A stretch of DNA of 64,000 nt from CATOSP01 sp965197545 (lineage in GTDB: Bacteria; Chloroflexota; Dehalococcoidia; Lucifugimonadales; UBA3495). The stretch covers positions 1,426,001 through 1,490,000 of the forward strand of contig CBDANJ010000007.1 in assembly GCA_965197545.1 (NCBI GenBank), given 5' to 3'. The notes beneath the pieces were generated by a model. It ran no database searches and had not been told where the DNA came from. It saw only the letters and a program-made list of their open reading frames with translations. Positions 50,419 through 59,128 of the stretch are shown here, piece by piece (the stretch's first letter is position 1; every line of letters begins with the position of its first letter). The position numbers and the translations under genes were made by a program.

Positions 50419-51612
50419 ATGCCTCCACGAGGGTTCGTATACCTGGACCACGCCGGGACAACACCGACCGATCCGAAGGTGTTGGAAGGGATGATGCCCT
50501 ACTTCACCGAGCTGTACGGGAATCCGTCCAGCATTCATGCGGTGGGTCAGGAGGCGCGGTACGCTTTGGACGAGGCCCGTGAGCGCGTGGCCAGGGTGCT
50601 CAATAGCCGCAATGGAGATGTGGTGTTCACGGGAGGCGGCACCGAGTCGGACAACGCGGCGATCCTTGGGGCTGCGACCGCGCTCCAGGAGACGGGGAAC
50701 CACGTCATTACGACCAGCGTGGAACACCACGCCGTATTGCACGCCTGCCAGGGTCTGGAGAACCTGGGGTTCGAGGTCACCTATCTGCCGGTGGATGACT
50801 TTGGGATGGTGCAGGCTGAGCAAGTGTACGACGCGATCACGGACCGGACGACAGTTGTGTCGGTGATGTACGCGAATAACGAAATAGGGACCATCAACCC
50901 TATTTCCGAGATATCGGAGACGGTCCAGAAGCGCGCCAATGAGCTTGACCGCACGATTGTGATGCACACAGACGCGGTGCAGGCCGCCGGTTTCCTGGAC
51001 CTCAACGTCCGGAGGCTGGGGGTGGACATGCTGAGCCTGTCCGGCCATAAGTTTTACGGGCCTAAAGGCACGGGGGTGCTGTACATCCGCCGTGCGACGC
51101 CGTTCTTGCCGCTGTTGCTGGGCGGAGGACAGGAGCGGGAGCGAAGGTCTGGCACGGAGAACATACCCGGAGTGGTTGGCTTGTCGTTGGCCCTTGAAGC
51201 GGCCGACTCCGCCAGGGACGAGGTGAGCGATCATTGCAGGGCGTTGCGGGACCGGGCGGTGGAGCATGTATTGGCTAACATCCCCCGGTGCTACCTGAAC
51301 GGCCACCCGACCGAACGACTTCCCAATAACGCGAACTTCTCCTTTGAAGGCGTGGAAGGGGAAGCGGTGTTGCTGGGCTTGGACACGGCGGGGATCGCCG
51401 CTTCCAGCGGCAGCGCGTGCAGTTCGGGGTCATTGGAGCCGTCCCACGTGCTGCTGGCTCTGGGGCAGTCCGCGGAGCTGGCCAGGGGGAGCCTGCGAAT
51501 CACCCTGGGCAAAGAGAATACGCAAGAGGAGATCGACTATCTCCTCGAAGTGCTTGATAGGCTGGTCCCCCAACTAAGGGAGCTGCCGACTCTGACTTCC
51601 ACCGGCGCATAA
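50419..51612 (+). CDS. Cysteine desulfurase, IscS/NifS type
   Basis: About 397 residues of a class V PLP enzyme that mobilises sulfur from cysteine for Fe-S clusters and thiolation. 'FVYLDHAGTTPTDPKVLEGM' is the N-terminal motif, 'MSLSGHKFYGPKGTGVLYI'-type sequence has the PLP lysine, and 'SSGSACSSGSLEPSHVLLAL' the active cysteine on the flexible loop. I start it at the ATG at 50419 (GAGGT upstream); the frame opens 11 codons earlier at a TTG. No iscU or mnmA follows, so the sulfur acceptor is not shown. Confidence 0.92.
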   Translation: MPPRGFVYLDHAGTTPTDPKVLEGMMPYFTELYGNPSSIHAVGQEARYALDEARERVARVLNSRNGDVVFTGGGTESDNAAILGAATALQETGNHVITTSVEHHAVLHACQGLENLGFEVTYLPVDDFGMVQAEQVYDAITDRTTVVSVMYANNEIGTINPISEISETVQKRANELDRTIVMHTDAVQAAGFLDLNVRRLGVDMLSLSGHKFYGPKGTGVLYIRRATPFLPLLLGGGQERERRSGTENIPGVVGLSLALEAADSARDEVSDHCRALRDRAVEHVLANIPRCYLNGHPTERLPNNANFSFEGVEGEAVLLGLDTAGIAASSGSACSSGSLEPSHVLLALGQSAELARGSLRITLGKENTQEEIDYLLEVLDRLVPQLRELPTLTSTGA

Positions 51613-51652
51613 CCCTTACCTAGGGAGAGATACCCTTGCAGAGAGTTACCCC

Positions 51653-52252
51653 GTGAGCATTTCCCGAATCCATACGGTGGTCCCGGTCTTATTGCTGCTC
51701 TTGGCGGCCATTTCCTTGTTTGGGTGTGCAAATAGGCCCGCGCAATTTGGGCAATATTTCAAAGGAAGGGCGTTAGTCGTCAGCGTGGTGAACATGCACC
51801 GGCTGCCAGAGTTGAGATACGTTACCCCCGGAGCCGGGATTGGGCCCCAACATGCGCGGCTGGCTCCGTCGGAAGCTGGGCTGGAACTTGTGGTCGTGCG
51901 GCTGAAGGTAGAGAACCATACGGCGACCAGCGCAATCATCAACGTCGACGGGCAAGGGGCCGAGCTACGAGACTTTAGCTCAGAGAAGTATTTCCCTATA
52001 GCAATCAACGAGCGGGTCGAATTCGTAGACAGCCCTTCCGGCGCAAGGGACCGCTCGGCTCAAGTCCTGGAGTTGGAGAGAGACGGCACATTCGCGCCAA
52101 GCCGGGGATTCATCAACGGCCCATTTGAGCTAAATAAGAACACGGGCCTGGACGGATGGATGGTGTTCGAAGCGCCGGAGGGGACCAAGTTCCGCAGTTT
52201 CCGTTGGCGCGCCGGCGATTCGCTGACCATCGACTTCAGTCCCGCAGCGTAG
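51653..52252 (+). CDS. Hypothetical lipoprotein
   Basis: A 199-residue exported protein starting at GTG. The signal peptide 'VVPVLLLLLAAISLFGC' ends in a good lipobox (LFGC, C25). The mature part 'GLELVVVRLKVENHTATSAI' and 'DGWMVFEAPEGTKFRSFRWR' resembles the DUF4352/telomeric-repeat-like immunoglobulin fold seen in many bacterial lipoproteins. No function can be given. It lies between iscS-like and the lipid-kinase-like gene, all on the plus strand. Confidence 0.72.
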   Translation: MSISRIHTVVPVLLLLLAAISLFGCANRPAQFGQYFKGRALVVSVVNMHRLPELRYVTPGAGIGPQHARLAPSEAGLELVVVRLKVENHTATSAIINVDGQGAELRDFSSEKYFPIAINERVEFVDSPSGARDRSAQVLELERDGTFAPSRGFINGPFELNKNTGLDGWMVFEAPEGTKFRSFRWRAGDSLTIDFSPAA

Positions 52253-52314
52253 CGGGCGGCTTGCATATCTGGGGTATGCCGTTGGTCCTAGCCCTTGGGA
52301 GCAACCGAGGCTGA

Positions 52315-52944
52315 ATGTTTCGTCGCTTAGTCGGCTTCCCGAGCGGCAAGTCGGCCCAGAACTCTCCCCCGCCTCCAGAATTGAGGCGGGTCTTCCACAT
52401 CTTCGCCGGGTCTCTTATTCCGTTGGCGGGTCTGGCGCTGCCCCATACCTACTTCATGCCGTTGCTCGTGGGGCTGGTGGTCATTGGGGTGTTCCTGGAA
52501 ATTGTGCGGGCCCGGTGGGGACGGTTGAACCGTCAGCTGCTGAACATGTTCTCCCCGCTAATGAAGACGGAAGAGGACAGCCGGGTTACGGGCGCGACTT
52601 TCATGCTGATCGCCGGGCTGATCGCTTTTCTAGTGTTCGACAAGCATGTGGCGGCGGCGGCGATGTTGTTCCTGTCGCTGGGTGACCCGGCGGCGGCCTT
52701 GGTGGGGACTCGGCTTCCGGGGCCGCGGTTTTTTGGCAAGTCGCCGGGAGGGACGCTGGCGTTCGTGATGGTGGCATTGGCCGTATGCGCGGGCCTGGTG
52801 TGGACCGGCGTTTCCCCCTTTAGCTGGGGGCTGGTGGCGGGAGCGGTGGTGGCCGCGGTTGTAGAGCTTCTACCGGCGCCCTTGGACGACAACCTCACCG
52901 TCCCGCTGGTCAGTGGGGGCGTAATGCACCTGGTCGGAGCCTGA
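52315..52944 (+). CDS. Diacylglycerol/polyprenol kinase family membrane protein
   Basis: A 209-residue protein with about six transmembrane helices and the SEC59/DGK/VTE5 family motifs: 'RRVFHIFAGSLIPLAGLALP' at the N-terminus, 'LFLSLGDPAAALVGTRL', 'FFGKSPGGTLAFVMV' and 'VELLPAPLDDNLTVPLVSG'. Relatives phosphorylate dolichol, phytol or diacylglycerol using CTP. The exact lipid is not predictable. Convergent with the M20 gene at 52953. Confidence 0.85.
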   Translation: MFRRLVGFPSGKSAQNSPPPPELRRVFHIFAGSLIPLAGLALPHTYFMPLLVGLVVIGVFLEIVRARWGRLNRQLLNMFSPLMKTEEDSRVTGATFMLIAGLIAFLVFDKHVAAAAMLFLSLGDPAAALVGTRLPGPRFFGKSPGGTLAFVMVALAVCAGLVWTGVSPFSWGLVAGAVVAAVVELLPAPLDDNLTVPLVSGGVMHLVGA

Positions 52945-52952
52945 GCCCGGAC

Positions 52953-54302
52953 CTACACGTCCGCCCCGTTGAAGTCGATGATCTCGGCCTGAGCGCGCTG
53001 ATGGGTCAAGTAGGTCTGACGCTTCATCGCAGGACGGTGGGAGGAGACCACTTCTTTGGCCTTGGTCCCGCCGTCGGCCAGAAGGTCGATTACGACCATC
53101 GCCATGATCTTGGCGGGGTTTACGACGGCCTGCTCGTAGTTCTCGACGACGTATTCTTTGCTGTGTCCCGCGCCGGTCGCGCCGCTGACATAGGGGTGGC
53201 AAGCCGGGATAATGTGGCTGAGGTCCCCCATGTCGGTGGAGCCTCCCCGGTTGCGGCGGGGTGGAATCGTAAGGACCGCGGTCTCACCAAGCAGGTCCAG
53301 GGCGTTCTGACGGAACAGACCGGCCAGGTTGGTGTCGTGACGCATTGGCAGGTAGCCGGGGATATTGGTAATCCTGACCGACGCGCCGACAGCCAATGCG
53401 CCTGCCCTGAAGCATCGGTCGACGATAGCGGAGTTTCTGACGACGGCTTGAGGGGAGCCGGACCGGACGCGCCACTCCAGCTTGACGTCGGCGGGCACGG
53501 CGTTGACGGCCTCGCCACCTTTGGTCATGATGCCATGAATGCGGGCGGTATCTTCCTCCCTCAGGACCTCCCGGTTCGCGTTGATGGCCTGGAGGGCGAA
53601 AGAGGCAGCGTTAAGGGCATTGATACCCAGGTGCGGCGCGCCTCCGGCGTGGGCCCCGCGCCCGGTGAACTGCACGTATTTGACGACGTGACCGTTGCTG
53701 GTGCCTCCCACCGCGAACTTCCGGTCCCCCACGTCGCTGGCGGTGTGGCACATCATGGCCATGTCGATGTCGTCGAACTGGCCCAGCTTGATTAACTCCT
53801 GCTTACCGCCCAAGAACTCCACCCTGCCTTCTTCCCGGAGTTGAAGGCGGCGCTCCACCTCGATGAATTCCTCGGCGGGCACGGCGAAGGGTACGATCTC
53901 CCCGGAAAGCTGTTCCAAGACTTCGGGGGTCTGAAGCCCCATGGTCGCGCCGAGCATCATGCCGATCTGGCAATGGTGACCGCAGGCATGGGCCGCGTTG
54001 GTCTGGACATCCGCGTAGGGGTGTTCGGCGACGATCAGCGAATCAAGCTCTCCGATTATAGCCACCCTTGGCCCCGGACCCGCCTGTCCTTGGAAACGGC
54101 CTTTGACCCCGGTCAAGGCCAGGCCGGATTCATGCTGAATTCCCAACTCGGAGAATTTGCGGGATACGACTTGTGACGTCCGCACTTCCGAGAAGCCCGG
54201 TTCCGGGTGTGCGAGGATGTCCTGGGCGACGCCGATCAACTCTTGCGCCCGTCTTTCGATGGTCGCGCAGGCCCGTTGCTTTAATTCCTGGACAGTTAAC
54301 AT
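52953..54302 (-). CDS. M20 family amidohydrolase, copy 2
   Basis: A 449-residue zinc hydrolase of the M20D/AbgB-like group (aminoacyl or p-aminobenzoyl-glutamate type amidase). The metal site includes 'NAAHACGHHCQIGMMLGATM', 'VPAEEFIE' (catalytic and binding Glu) and 'MAMMCHTASDVGDRKF'; a dimerisation insert runs about 185-300. It follows the paralogue at 55652 by six bases and shares about the same length and motif order, so the pair arose by tandem duplication. Substrate unknown. Confidence 0.9.
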   Translation of the reverse strand: MLTVQELKQRACATIERRAQELIGVAQDILAHPEPGFSEVRTSQVVSRKFSELGIQHESGLALTGVKGRFQGQAGPGPRVAIIGELDSLIVAEHPYADVQTNAAHACGHHCQIGMMLGATMGLQTPEVLEQLSGEIVPFAVPAEEFIEVERRLQLREEGRVEFLGGKQELIKLGQFDDIDMAMMCHTASDVGDRKFAVGGTSNGHVVKYVQFTGRGAHAGGAPHLGINALNAASFALQAINANREVLREEDTARIHGIMTKGGEAVNAVPADVKLEWRVRSGSPQAVVRNSAIVDRCFRAGALAVGASVRITNIPGYLPMRHDTNLAGLFRQNALDLLGETAVLTIPPRRNRGGSTDMGDLSHIIPACHPYVSGATGAGHSKEYVVENYEQAVVNPAKIMAMVVIDLLADGGTKAKEVVSSHRPAMKRQTYLTHQRAQAEIIDFNGADV

Positions 54303-54308
54303 AAGCTG

Positions 54309-55640
54309 CTATACACCTACATAGGTTTCTTCGGAGGCCAGATCGCGCATGAACTTGAGGTATTGGTCGCGGGTCATCTGCGGACGCTGGCCGGAGATAA
54401 TGTTGCCGGCGTTGGTTGCTCCGTCACCCATCAGGTCGATAGCGGTTGCCGCCAGGGCTTTGGTAGCGGTAATCGCGGCCAGGCCGTAGTCCTCGATCAC
54501 ATAATCATCTCCGTGACCGAGCCCTGAAGCGCCGCCCACGTAGGGATGGATAGCGGGCATCAGTTGGCTAACGTCGCCCATGTCGGTGGAGCCGGTGCGG
54601 TGGGCGACATGGCCTACGTTTTCCTCGCCCACGAGGTCGACGGAATTCGCGCGGAAGATGTCGCCCATCGCCTTGTTCTGGGTTAACGGCATATATCCAG
54701 GGATGGTCTGGATGGTCACGTTCGCGCCCACAGCCAGGGCTCCAGCTTTCAGGGCGCGGTCTGTCTTTCGGTTGGCGTCCATAATGGCTTCAATCGTGCG
54801 CCCGCGAACGAAAGTCTCCATCCGCACGTCGGCAGGCACGGCGCTAACCGCATCCCCTCCCCTGGTGATGATGGGATGGACGCGCACCGTATCGTTATCC
54901 CGGAAGGTCTCCCGGTTGTAATGGATTGCGCTCAGAGCCAGGGTTGCTGCGTTGAGCGCGTTGATGCCCAGGTGAGGGGAGCCGCCGGCATGAGCGCCCT
55001 TGCCAATGAACTGGATGCGCTTGGCCACGGTGCCGTTGTTGGTGCCGCTGATGCAAAGCTGTTTCTCTTCGGGCACGCTGGTGGTGTGCAACATCATGGC
55101 CATGTCGACGTCGTCGAACTCACCCAGCTTGATTAGCTCGGGCTTCCCGCCGAGAAATTCAAGCTTGCCCTCCCGGCGGAGGGAGTCGCGGTACTCGATC
55201 TCGATGTATTCCTCCGCCGGTACCGCCATGAATATCAACCGTCCGCTCAACTCGGAGAGTACGTCTGACTGGCTGAGGGCCATTGCCGCGCCCATAAGCA
55301 TGGCGATCTGGCAGTGGTGGCCGCAAGCGTGGGCGGCGCCGGTGGAGGCGTCGGCGTGGGGGTGCTCGTTGACGATCAATGAATCCAACTCGCCAAGGAT
55401 GGCCAGGGAAGGCCCGGCGGTACCGCCGATCAGCTCTCCGCGGACTCCGGTCAATGCCAGGCCCGCCCGGAAGGGAATCCCCAATTCGGCGAATTTAGTG
55501 GCAACCAGGTGAGAAGTTTTGGTTTCCCGGAATCCAGGTTCCGGGTGAGCCAATATAGTCTTGGCCAGGGTCAGGATCTCGTCGGCCCTGGAGTCGATTT
55601 CCTGGAAAACCCGGAGCTTTAGCTCCTGATTGGACGGCAT
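54309..55640 (-). CDS. M20 family amidohydrolase, copy 1
   Basis: A 443-residue paralogue of the next gene. 'ILAHPEPGFRETKTSHLVAT', 'GAAHACGHHCQIAMLMGAAM', 'VPAEEYIEIEYRDSLRRE' and 'MAMMLHTTSVPEEKQLC' give the zinc site. The ATG at 55640 is preceded by GGAGGG at five bases, better than the GTG four codons earlier. Both proteins have EYIE/EFIE and an HH after the CG, which differ from the classical ACGHD of AbgB. Confidence 0.9.
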   Translation of the reverse strand: MPSNQELKLRVFQEIDSRADEILTLAKTILAHPEPGFRETKTSHLVATKFAELGIPFRAGLALTGVRGELIGGTAGPSLAILGELDSLIVNEHPHADASTGAAHACGHHCQIAMLMGAAMALSQSDVLSELSGRLIFMAVPAEEYIEIEYRDSLRREGKLEFLGGKPELIKLGEFDDVDMAMMLHTTSVPEEKQLCISGTNNGTVAKRIQFIGKGAHAGGSPHLGINALNAATLALSAIHYNRETFRDNDTVRVHPIITRGGDAVSAVPADVRMETFVRGRTIEAIMDANRKTDRALKAGALAVGANVTIQTIPGYMPLTQNKAMGDIFRANSVDLVGEENVGHVAHRTGSTDMGDVSQLMPAIHPYVGGASGLGHGDDYVIEDYGLAAITATKALAATAIDLMGDGATNAGNIISGQRPQMTRDQYLKFMRDLASEETYVGV

Positions 55641-55873
55641 GAATCCCTCCACTAGAGACTTTTCAAGATTCTAACACAGACCCGGATTGCGGTTGGTGGA
55701 CAGGCGGCTTCCGCGCCGGGGTCTTTTGATTCTAAGGGTCAGGCATTCGGCTAGCACATGGGGCCGCTATTGTAAGGAGGCGAGGTTCTTTGCGGCCGTC
55801 CGGTCCTGGGATTTCAGGGCGTGGGCTGGCTGCCCGGGAACCGAGTTTTGGGCCGCTGTATAATGGCGGGGTT

Positions 55874-57025
55874 ATGGCATTGAAGATAGTGATTGCCCCA
55901 CAGGGGTTCAAGGGAAACATCTCGGCTCTGACGGCGGCCAGGGCGATTGAGCGCGGAGTCAAACGGGCCGCCCCCGACGCCGAGACGGTGTTGGCTCCAG
56001 TGGCCGACGGCGGGGACGGAACGGTGGACGCGCTGGTTGACGGCAGCGGAGGCCAGATGTTTCGCAAGATCGTCACCGGGCCTCTGGGCCACCCGCTGGA
56101 GGCTTCCTGGGGAGCGATGGGGGATGAACACACAGCCGTCATCGAAATGGCCCAAGCGTCCGGGCTGGCCCTGGTGCCACCGCGAAGGCGGGACCCGAGA
56201 GTGACCACCACCCGCGGGACGGGAGAGATCATACGGGAGGCCCTTGACCGGGGTTTCAACCGGATCATAGTGGGTCTAGGGGGCAGCGCGACCAACGACG
56301 GAGGGGCGGGCATGGCAGCCGCTCTGGGAGCCACGTTTCTAGATGGTAGCGGCGCGGCCCTTCCCGACGGCGGGGCGGCTTTGGCGCGGTTGGAGCGCAT
56401 CGACGTTTCGGGCCTCGACCCAAGGCTCGCCGACGCCACGGTCGTTGGGGCAACCGACGTTACGAATCCGCTGTGCGGGCCCACCGGGGCTTCGGCGGTG
56501 TACGGTCCCCAGAAGGGCGCGAGCGCCGAGGTTGTTTCGGAATTGGACAACGCCCTGGGGAACTTCGCCCGCGTGGTGGAAAGGGACCTGGGCCTGGATG
56601 TGTCTGAGCGTCCCGGAGCCGGGGCGGCTGGCGGCCTGGGGGCTGGGCTGATGGCATTCACCGGCGGGGAACTGCAGTCGGGTATCGACATGGTCTGCGA
56701 GGTTTTGGGCCTGGACGAGCACCTGAACGGGGCTTCCCTGGTAATTACGGGCGAGGGGGGCGCGGACCGTTCGACGGTCTACAACAAGGCCCCGGTGGGG
56801 GTTGCGAGGAGGGCGGCGGGATTTGGAGTGCCTACGATTCTGCTGGCCGGGACTCTGGGGCAGGGGCACGAGGAGCTATACGATCATTTCATTGCCGGGA
56901 TCATGTGCATAGGTGACCGGCCCATGAGCTTTGAACAAAGCCTGCGCCGGACCGAGGAACTGCTGGAGGGGGCCGCCGAGCGTGCGTTACGGTTGATGCG
57001 GGCGGGGCGGGGGATTGGGGGATAG
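55874..57025 (+). CDS. Glycerate kinase (GlxK/GarK type)
   Basis: A 383-residue kinase of the glycerate kinase type 1 family, producing 2-phosphoglycerate. 'IVIAPQGFKGNISALTAARA' begins the protein, 'VADGGDGTVDAL' is the substrate/metal loop, 'IIVGLGGSATNDGGAGMAAA' the nucleotide motif and 'GADRSTVYNKAPVGVARRA' the C-terminal signature. I start at the ATG at 55874; 28 extra codons upstream lack similarity. It lies divergent from the M20 pair. Confidence 0.93.
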   Translation: MALKIVIAPQGFKGNISALTAARAIERGVKRAAPDAETVLAPVADGGDGTVDALVDGSGGQMFRKIVTGPLGHPLEASWGAMGDEHTAVIEMAQASGLALVPPRRRDPRVTTTRGTGEIIREALDRGFNRIIVGLGGSATNDGGAGMAAALGATFLDGSGAALPDGGAALARLERIDVSGLDPRLADATVVGATDVTNPLCGPTGASAVYGPQKGASAEVVSELDNALGNFARVVERDLGLDVSERPGAGAAGGLGAGLMAFTGGELQSGIDMVCEVLGLDEHLNGASLVITGEGGADRSTVYNKAPVGVARRAAGFGVPTILLAGTLGQGHEELYDHFIAGIMCIGDRPMSFEQSLRRTEELLEGAAERALRLMRAGRGIGG

Positions 57026-57047
57026 GTTAGCCTGCGGACCAACTGGG

Positions 57048-57302
57048 TTAACGGTAAGCCTGTTCTCTGGGGAGAACTCTCACCACACGTATGACTCCGC
57101 GCTGATTATCGTAGGTCAGAATCACTCGCCATTGGCCAACCCTAAGACGAAGCTGACCCGGGAAACCTCTTAGGGCTATCAGATCGCCATTACCTGTTTT
57201 GGCTAGTCTTGAAAGCGAGGCGTCCACCCTTCTAGCTACTGGAGGATCCAAAGCCGCGAGGTCTCTTCTGGCCCTGCCGGAGTACTCGACGAGCCATGTC
57301 AC
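57048..57302 (-). CDS. RelE/ParE-type toxin
   Basis: An 84-residue protein with the RelE fold: 'WLVEYSGRARRDLAALDPPV', 'LRGFPGQLRLRVGQWRVILT' and 'IRVVRVLPREQAYR'. The 'RLRVG.WRVI' strand and the C-terminal basic residue pattern are those of mRNA interferases of the RelE group. The start overlaps the antitoxin stop by 4 bases (ATGA). Confidence 0.88.
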   Translation of the reverse strand: MTWLVEYSGRARRDLAALDPPVARRVDASLSRLAKTGNGDLIALRGFPGQLRLRVGQWRVILTYDNQRGVIRVVRVLPREQAYR

Positions 57303-57556
57303 AGATTTAACTCACGTTTAACCTCTTCGGCAGAGAAGACATTCCCTTCGGACAGGTCTTTCAGGCCCTCTTCAATTGCGGCGCGTTCTTCCGGGGTCTC
57401 CGGCTCGTCGTCGTAGGGGGCTTCCTCTAAGGCGCGGAACACTGGGTCGCCCATATTGCGTAGGTACATCAGATAACGCTTAGCGGGGTACAGTTCGGCC
57501 TCGGGCAGTTCGTCTACCAGCCGGTGAAGTTCGGCTTTGATGAATGCTTGTGTCAT
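57299..57556 (-). CDS. Antitoxin partner of the RelE-type toxin
   Basis: About 85 residues from the ATG at 57556. 'IKAELHRLVDELPEAELYPA' followed by 'KRYLMYLRNMGDPVFRALEE' is typical of the short helical antitoxins (DUF2281-like) that precede RelE genes; the acidic C-terminal tail 'EGLKDLSEGNVFSAEEVKRE' should wrap the toxin. No separate DNA-binding fold is obvious. Confidence 0.8.
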   Translation of the reverse strand: MTQAFIKAELHRLVDELPEAELYPAKRYLMYLRNMGDPVFRALEEAPYDDEPETPEERAAIEEGLKDLSEGNVFSAEEVKRELNL

Positions 57557-57597
57557 GGCGCACATTCCGGTAGGCTAAAATTTTGGTCTCACTGAGT

Positions 57598-58002
57598 CTA
57601 GGCGACGACGCGTTCACCGACGAAGTCGACCACGAGCTGGGCAAGCTCGATGGAACGGTCGGCGTCGATGACGTCGAAAGCCTCTGACGGGATGCCGCTG
57701 GGGAGGTAGCCCGGATAGCGGGTGATCTCGAAATACTTGTCCAGTTGGCGCGCCTCGCCCTTGATGACGTCGAAGAACATCTCAAATAGCTTGGCGTCTT
57801 CGCACAGGTCTATGAGCGAGTGGCCCCACACATCCTCCGCGCCACGGTAGTACAGAAAGGCCTTAACCGCTTTCTCCGCGGCCTGTTGCCCCATGAAGCA
57901 GGCCAGGTTGAACCGCTTTCCTTCCCGCAAGAAATCAGCGTCTTCCATGTCCTGTCGCGCCTGGCGCAGCCAGCGAGCGCCTTCGGATTTATGGTCAGGC
58001 AT
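57598..58002 (-). CDS. HEPN domain protein
   Basis: A 134-residue all-helical protein. 'ARWLRQARQDMEDADFLREG' and 'LACFMGQQAAEKAVKAFLYY' are the conserved first two helices of HEPN, and 'WGHSLIDLC' plus 'YFEITRYPGYLPSGIPSEAF' the conserved later parts. HEPN proteins paired with MNT nucleotidyltransferases act as RNase toxins controlled by AMPylation. It overlaps the MNT gene upstream by 8 bases. Confidence 0.87.
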   Translation of the reverse strand: MPDHKSEGARWLRQARQDMEDADFLREGKRFNLACFMGQQAAEKAVKAFLYYRGAEDVWGHSLIDLCEDAKLFEMFFDVIKGEARQLDKYFEITRYPGYLPSGIPSEAFDVIDADRSIELAQLVVDFVGERVVA

Positions 58003-58336
58003 CGTAGATCACCCGTCCCCTTTCGATTGCGTTCTTGAGCATTGGCAGAGACTCTTGGCAGGTCTCGAATTCCTCGGGCGTGTATACCTGGGCGTCAACG
58101 GCAACGCCGCTGGCGAAGTGCCAGAAAAAGAAATCTGCCCGGCGGCCGTACTGGTACTCGGTGTTCTGCACGATAATCAGATCTATCCGGCTGTCCGGCG
58201 AGTAGCGCCCGGAGACTAGGTCACCGGTCAAGATCACCTTCTCCACGCCGAGAGTTGGGAGCATTGCTTCGATGTCTTCCAACTCCTTCTCCAGCATCTC
58301 CTTGCGAAATTGGGTAAAACCGACACGAACGGCCAT
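57995..58336 (-). CDS. MNT-type nucleotidyltransferase domain protein, altered active site
   Basis: A 113-residue protein of the minimal nucleotidyltransferase group. The usual 'GSxARG..xxDSDIDLLV' motif appears as 'GDLVSGRYSPDSRIDLIIV': the G-S is replaced by G-D and the first catalytic aspartate by arginine, so metal binding is doubtful. 'VDAQVYTPEEFETCQESLP' is the typical C-terminal part. It should pair with the HEPN protein downstream, with which it overlaps. Confidence 0.82.
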   Translation of the reverse strand: MAVRVGFTQFRKEMLEKELEDIEAMLPTLGVEKVILTGDLVSGRYSPDSRIDLIIVQNTEYQYGRRADFFFWHFASGVAVDAQVYTPEEFETCQESLPMLKNAIERGRVIYDA

Positions 58337-58383
58337 AAATCAACAACCTTCAGGTAGATTAGATATCCCGGCGGGGTGGGGAG

Positions 58384-59127
58384 TTAGCCAAGCAGCAGCA
58401 TGTGGGCCTCCTTGGGCCCGTGTACGCCTACGACCAGGGTCTGCTCTATGTCCGCGGTGCGGCTGGGACCGGTGATGAAGTTCAAGTATCGCCCCATGTC
58501 CCCGCCGTTTCTCAGGTATTCCAACTTCCGGAGCAAGAACAGGTCGTCCAGCGACTCTATCACGTCCTCCGGCCGGACCAGAGCTATGTGCACCGGCGGC
58601 ACAAGCGACACCAACCGGCTCAAGCCAGCCCGGGGCAGAACGATGGCGGACCCGGTCTCCGCGATGGCGTAGTCAACCCCCGTAATACCGATGCCCGCGG
58701 CGACGATCTCCTGCCGCAGGGAATCGCGGGACTGGCCCGCGCCGTGGGCGATTTCGGTGACGGTCATGCCTGAAGCGGTCAGGGCGGTGTCCACCGGGAC
58801 GAGGTCGAACACGTCCTGGCTTGAGCGCACTATGCGTTCGGCTCCTTGGCCCCGGGCAAGGGATTGGACGTGGGCCATTGCTTCTTCAGGGTCGGGAGTC
58901 CTTTTTACCTGCCATCCTCGAAGGGCCGCTACTTCTGCCAACCTGTCGACGAGTTCGCCTTGGTTGGAGGCCACCCGTTCCCGGAGCTGGTGGGCTTCCT
59001 CCTCAAGGCGGGCCAAGTCCTCGCTTAGTCCAGGGTGTGGGAGTTCTGGCGGTCCGGGCTCTCGTCCCAGAGCCTGGCGCACCGAACTTAGGAAGTCGGA
59101 CTTGGAAGTACGTGGCGCGCCGGCCAA
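58384..59127 (-). CDS. lutC: LUD domain protein, LutC type
   Basis: About 247 residues. The frame has no ATG near the family N-terminus; a TTG at 59127, four bases inside the end of lutB and preceded by GGAGGCGATTAGG, fits. 'KSDFLSSVRQALGREPGPPE' is the start, 'VTEIAHGAGQSRDSLRQEIV' and 'YAIAETGSAIVLPRAGLSRL' the core LUD motifs, and 'GPSRTADIEQTLVVGVHGPK' the end. LutABC is an iron-sulfur L-lactate oxidation complex. Last gene of the operon. Confidence 0.9.
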   Translation of the reverse strand: MAGAPRTSKSDFLSSVRQALGREPGPPELPHPGLSEDLARLEEEAHQLRERVASNQGELVDRLAEVAALRGWQVKRTPDPEEAMAHVQSLARGQGAERIVRSSQDVFDLVPVDTALTASGMTVTEIAHGAGQSRDSLRQEIVAAGIGITGVDYAIAETGSAIVLPRAGLSRLVSLVPPVHIALVRPEDVIESLDDLFLLRKLEYLRNGGDMGRYLNFITGPSRTADIEQTLVVGVHGPKEAHMLLLG

Positions 59128-59128
59128 C

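Noticed and set aside
55732..56691. 319-codon minus-strand ORF opposite glycerate kinase
   Set aside because: Low-complexity Ser/Pro/Arg sequence antisense to a well-supported gene.
57598..58336. Full antiphage defence system
   Set aside because: Only a HEPN/MNT pair and a RelE pair are present; no effector, sensor or CRISPR array is nearby.
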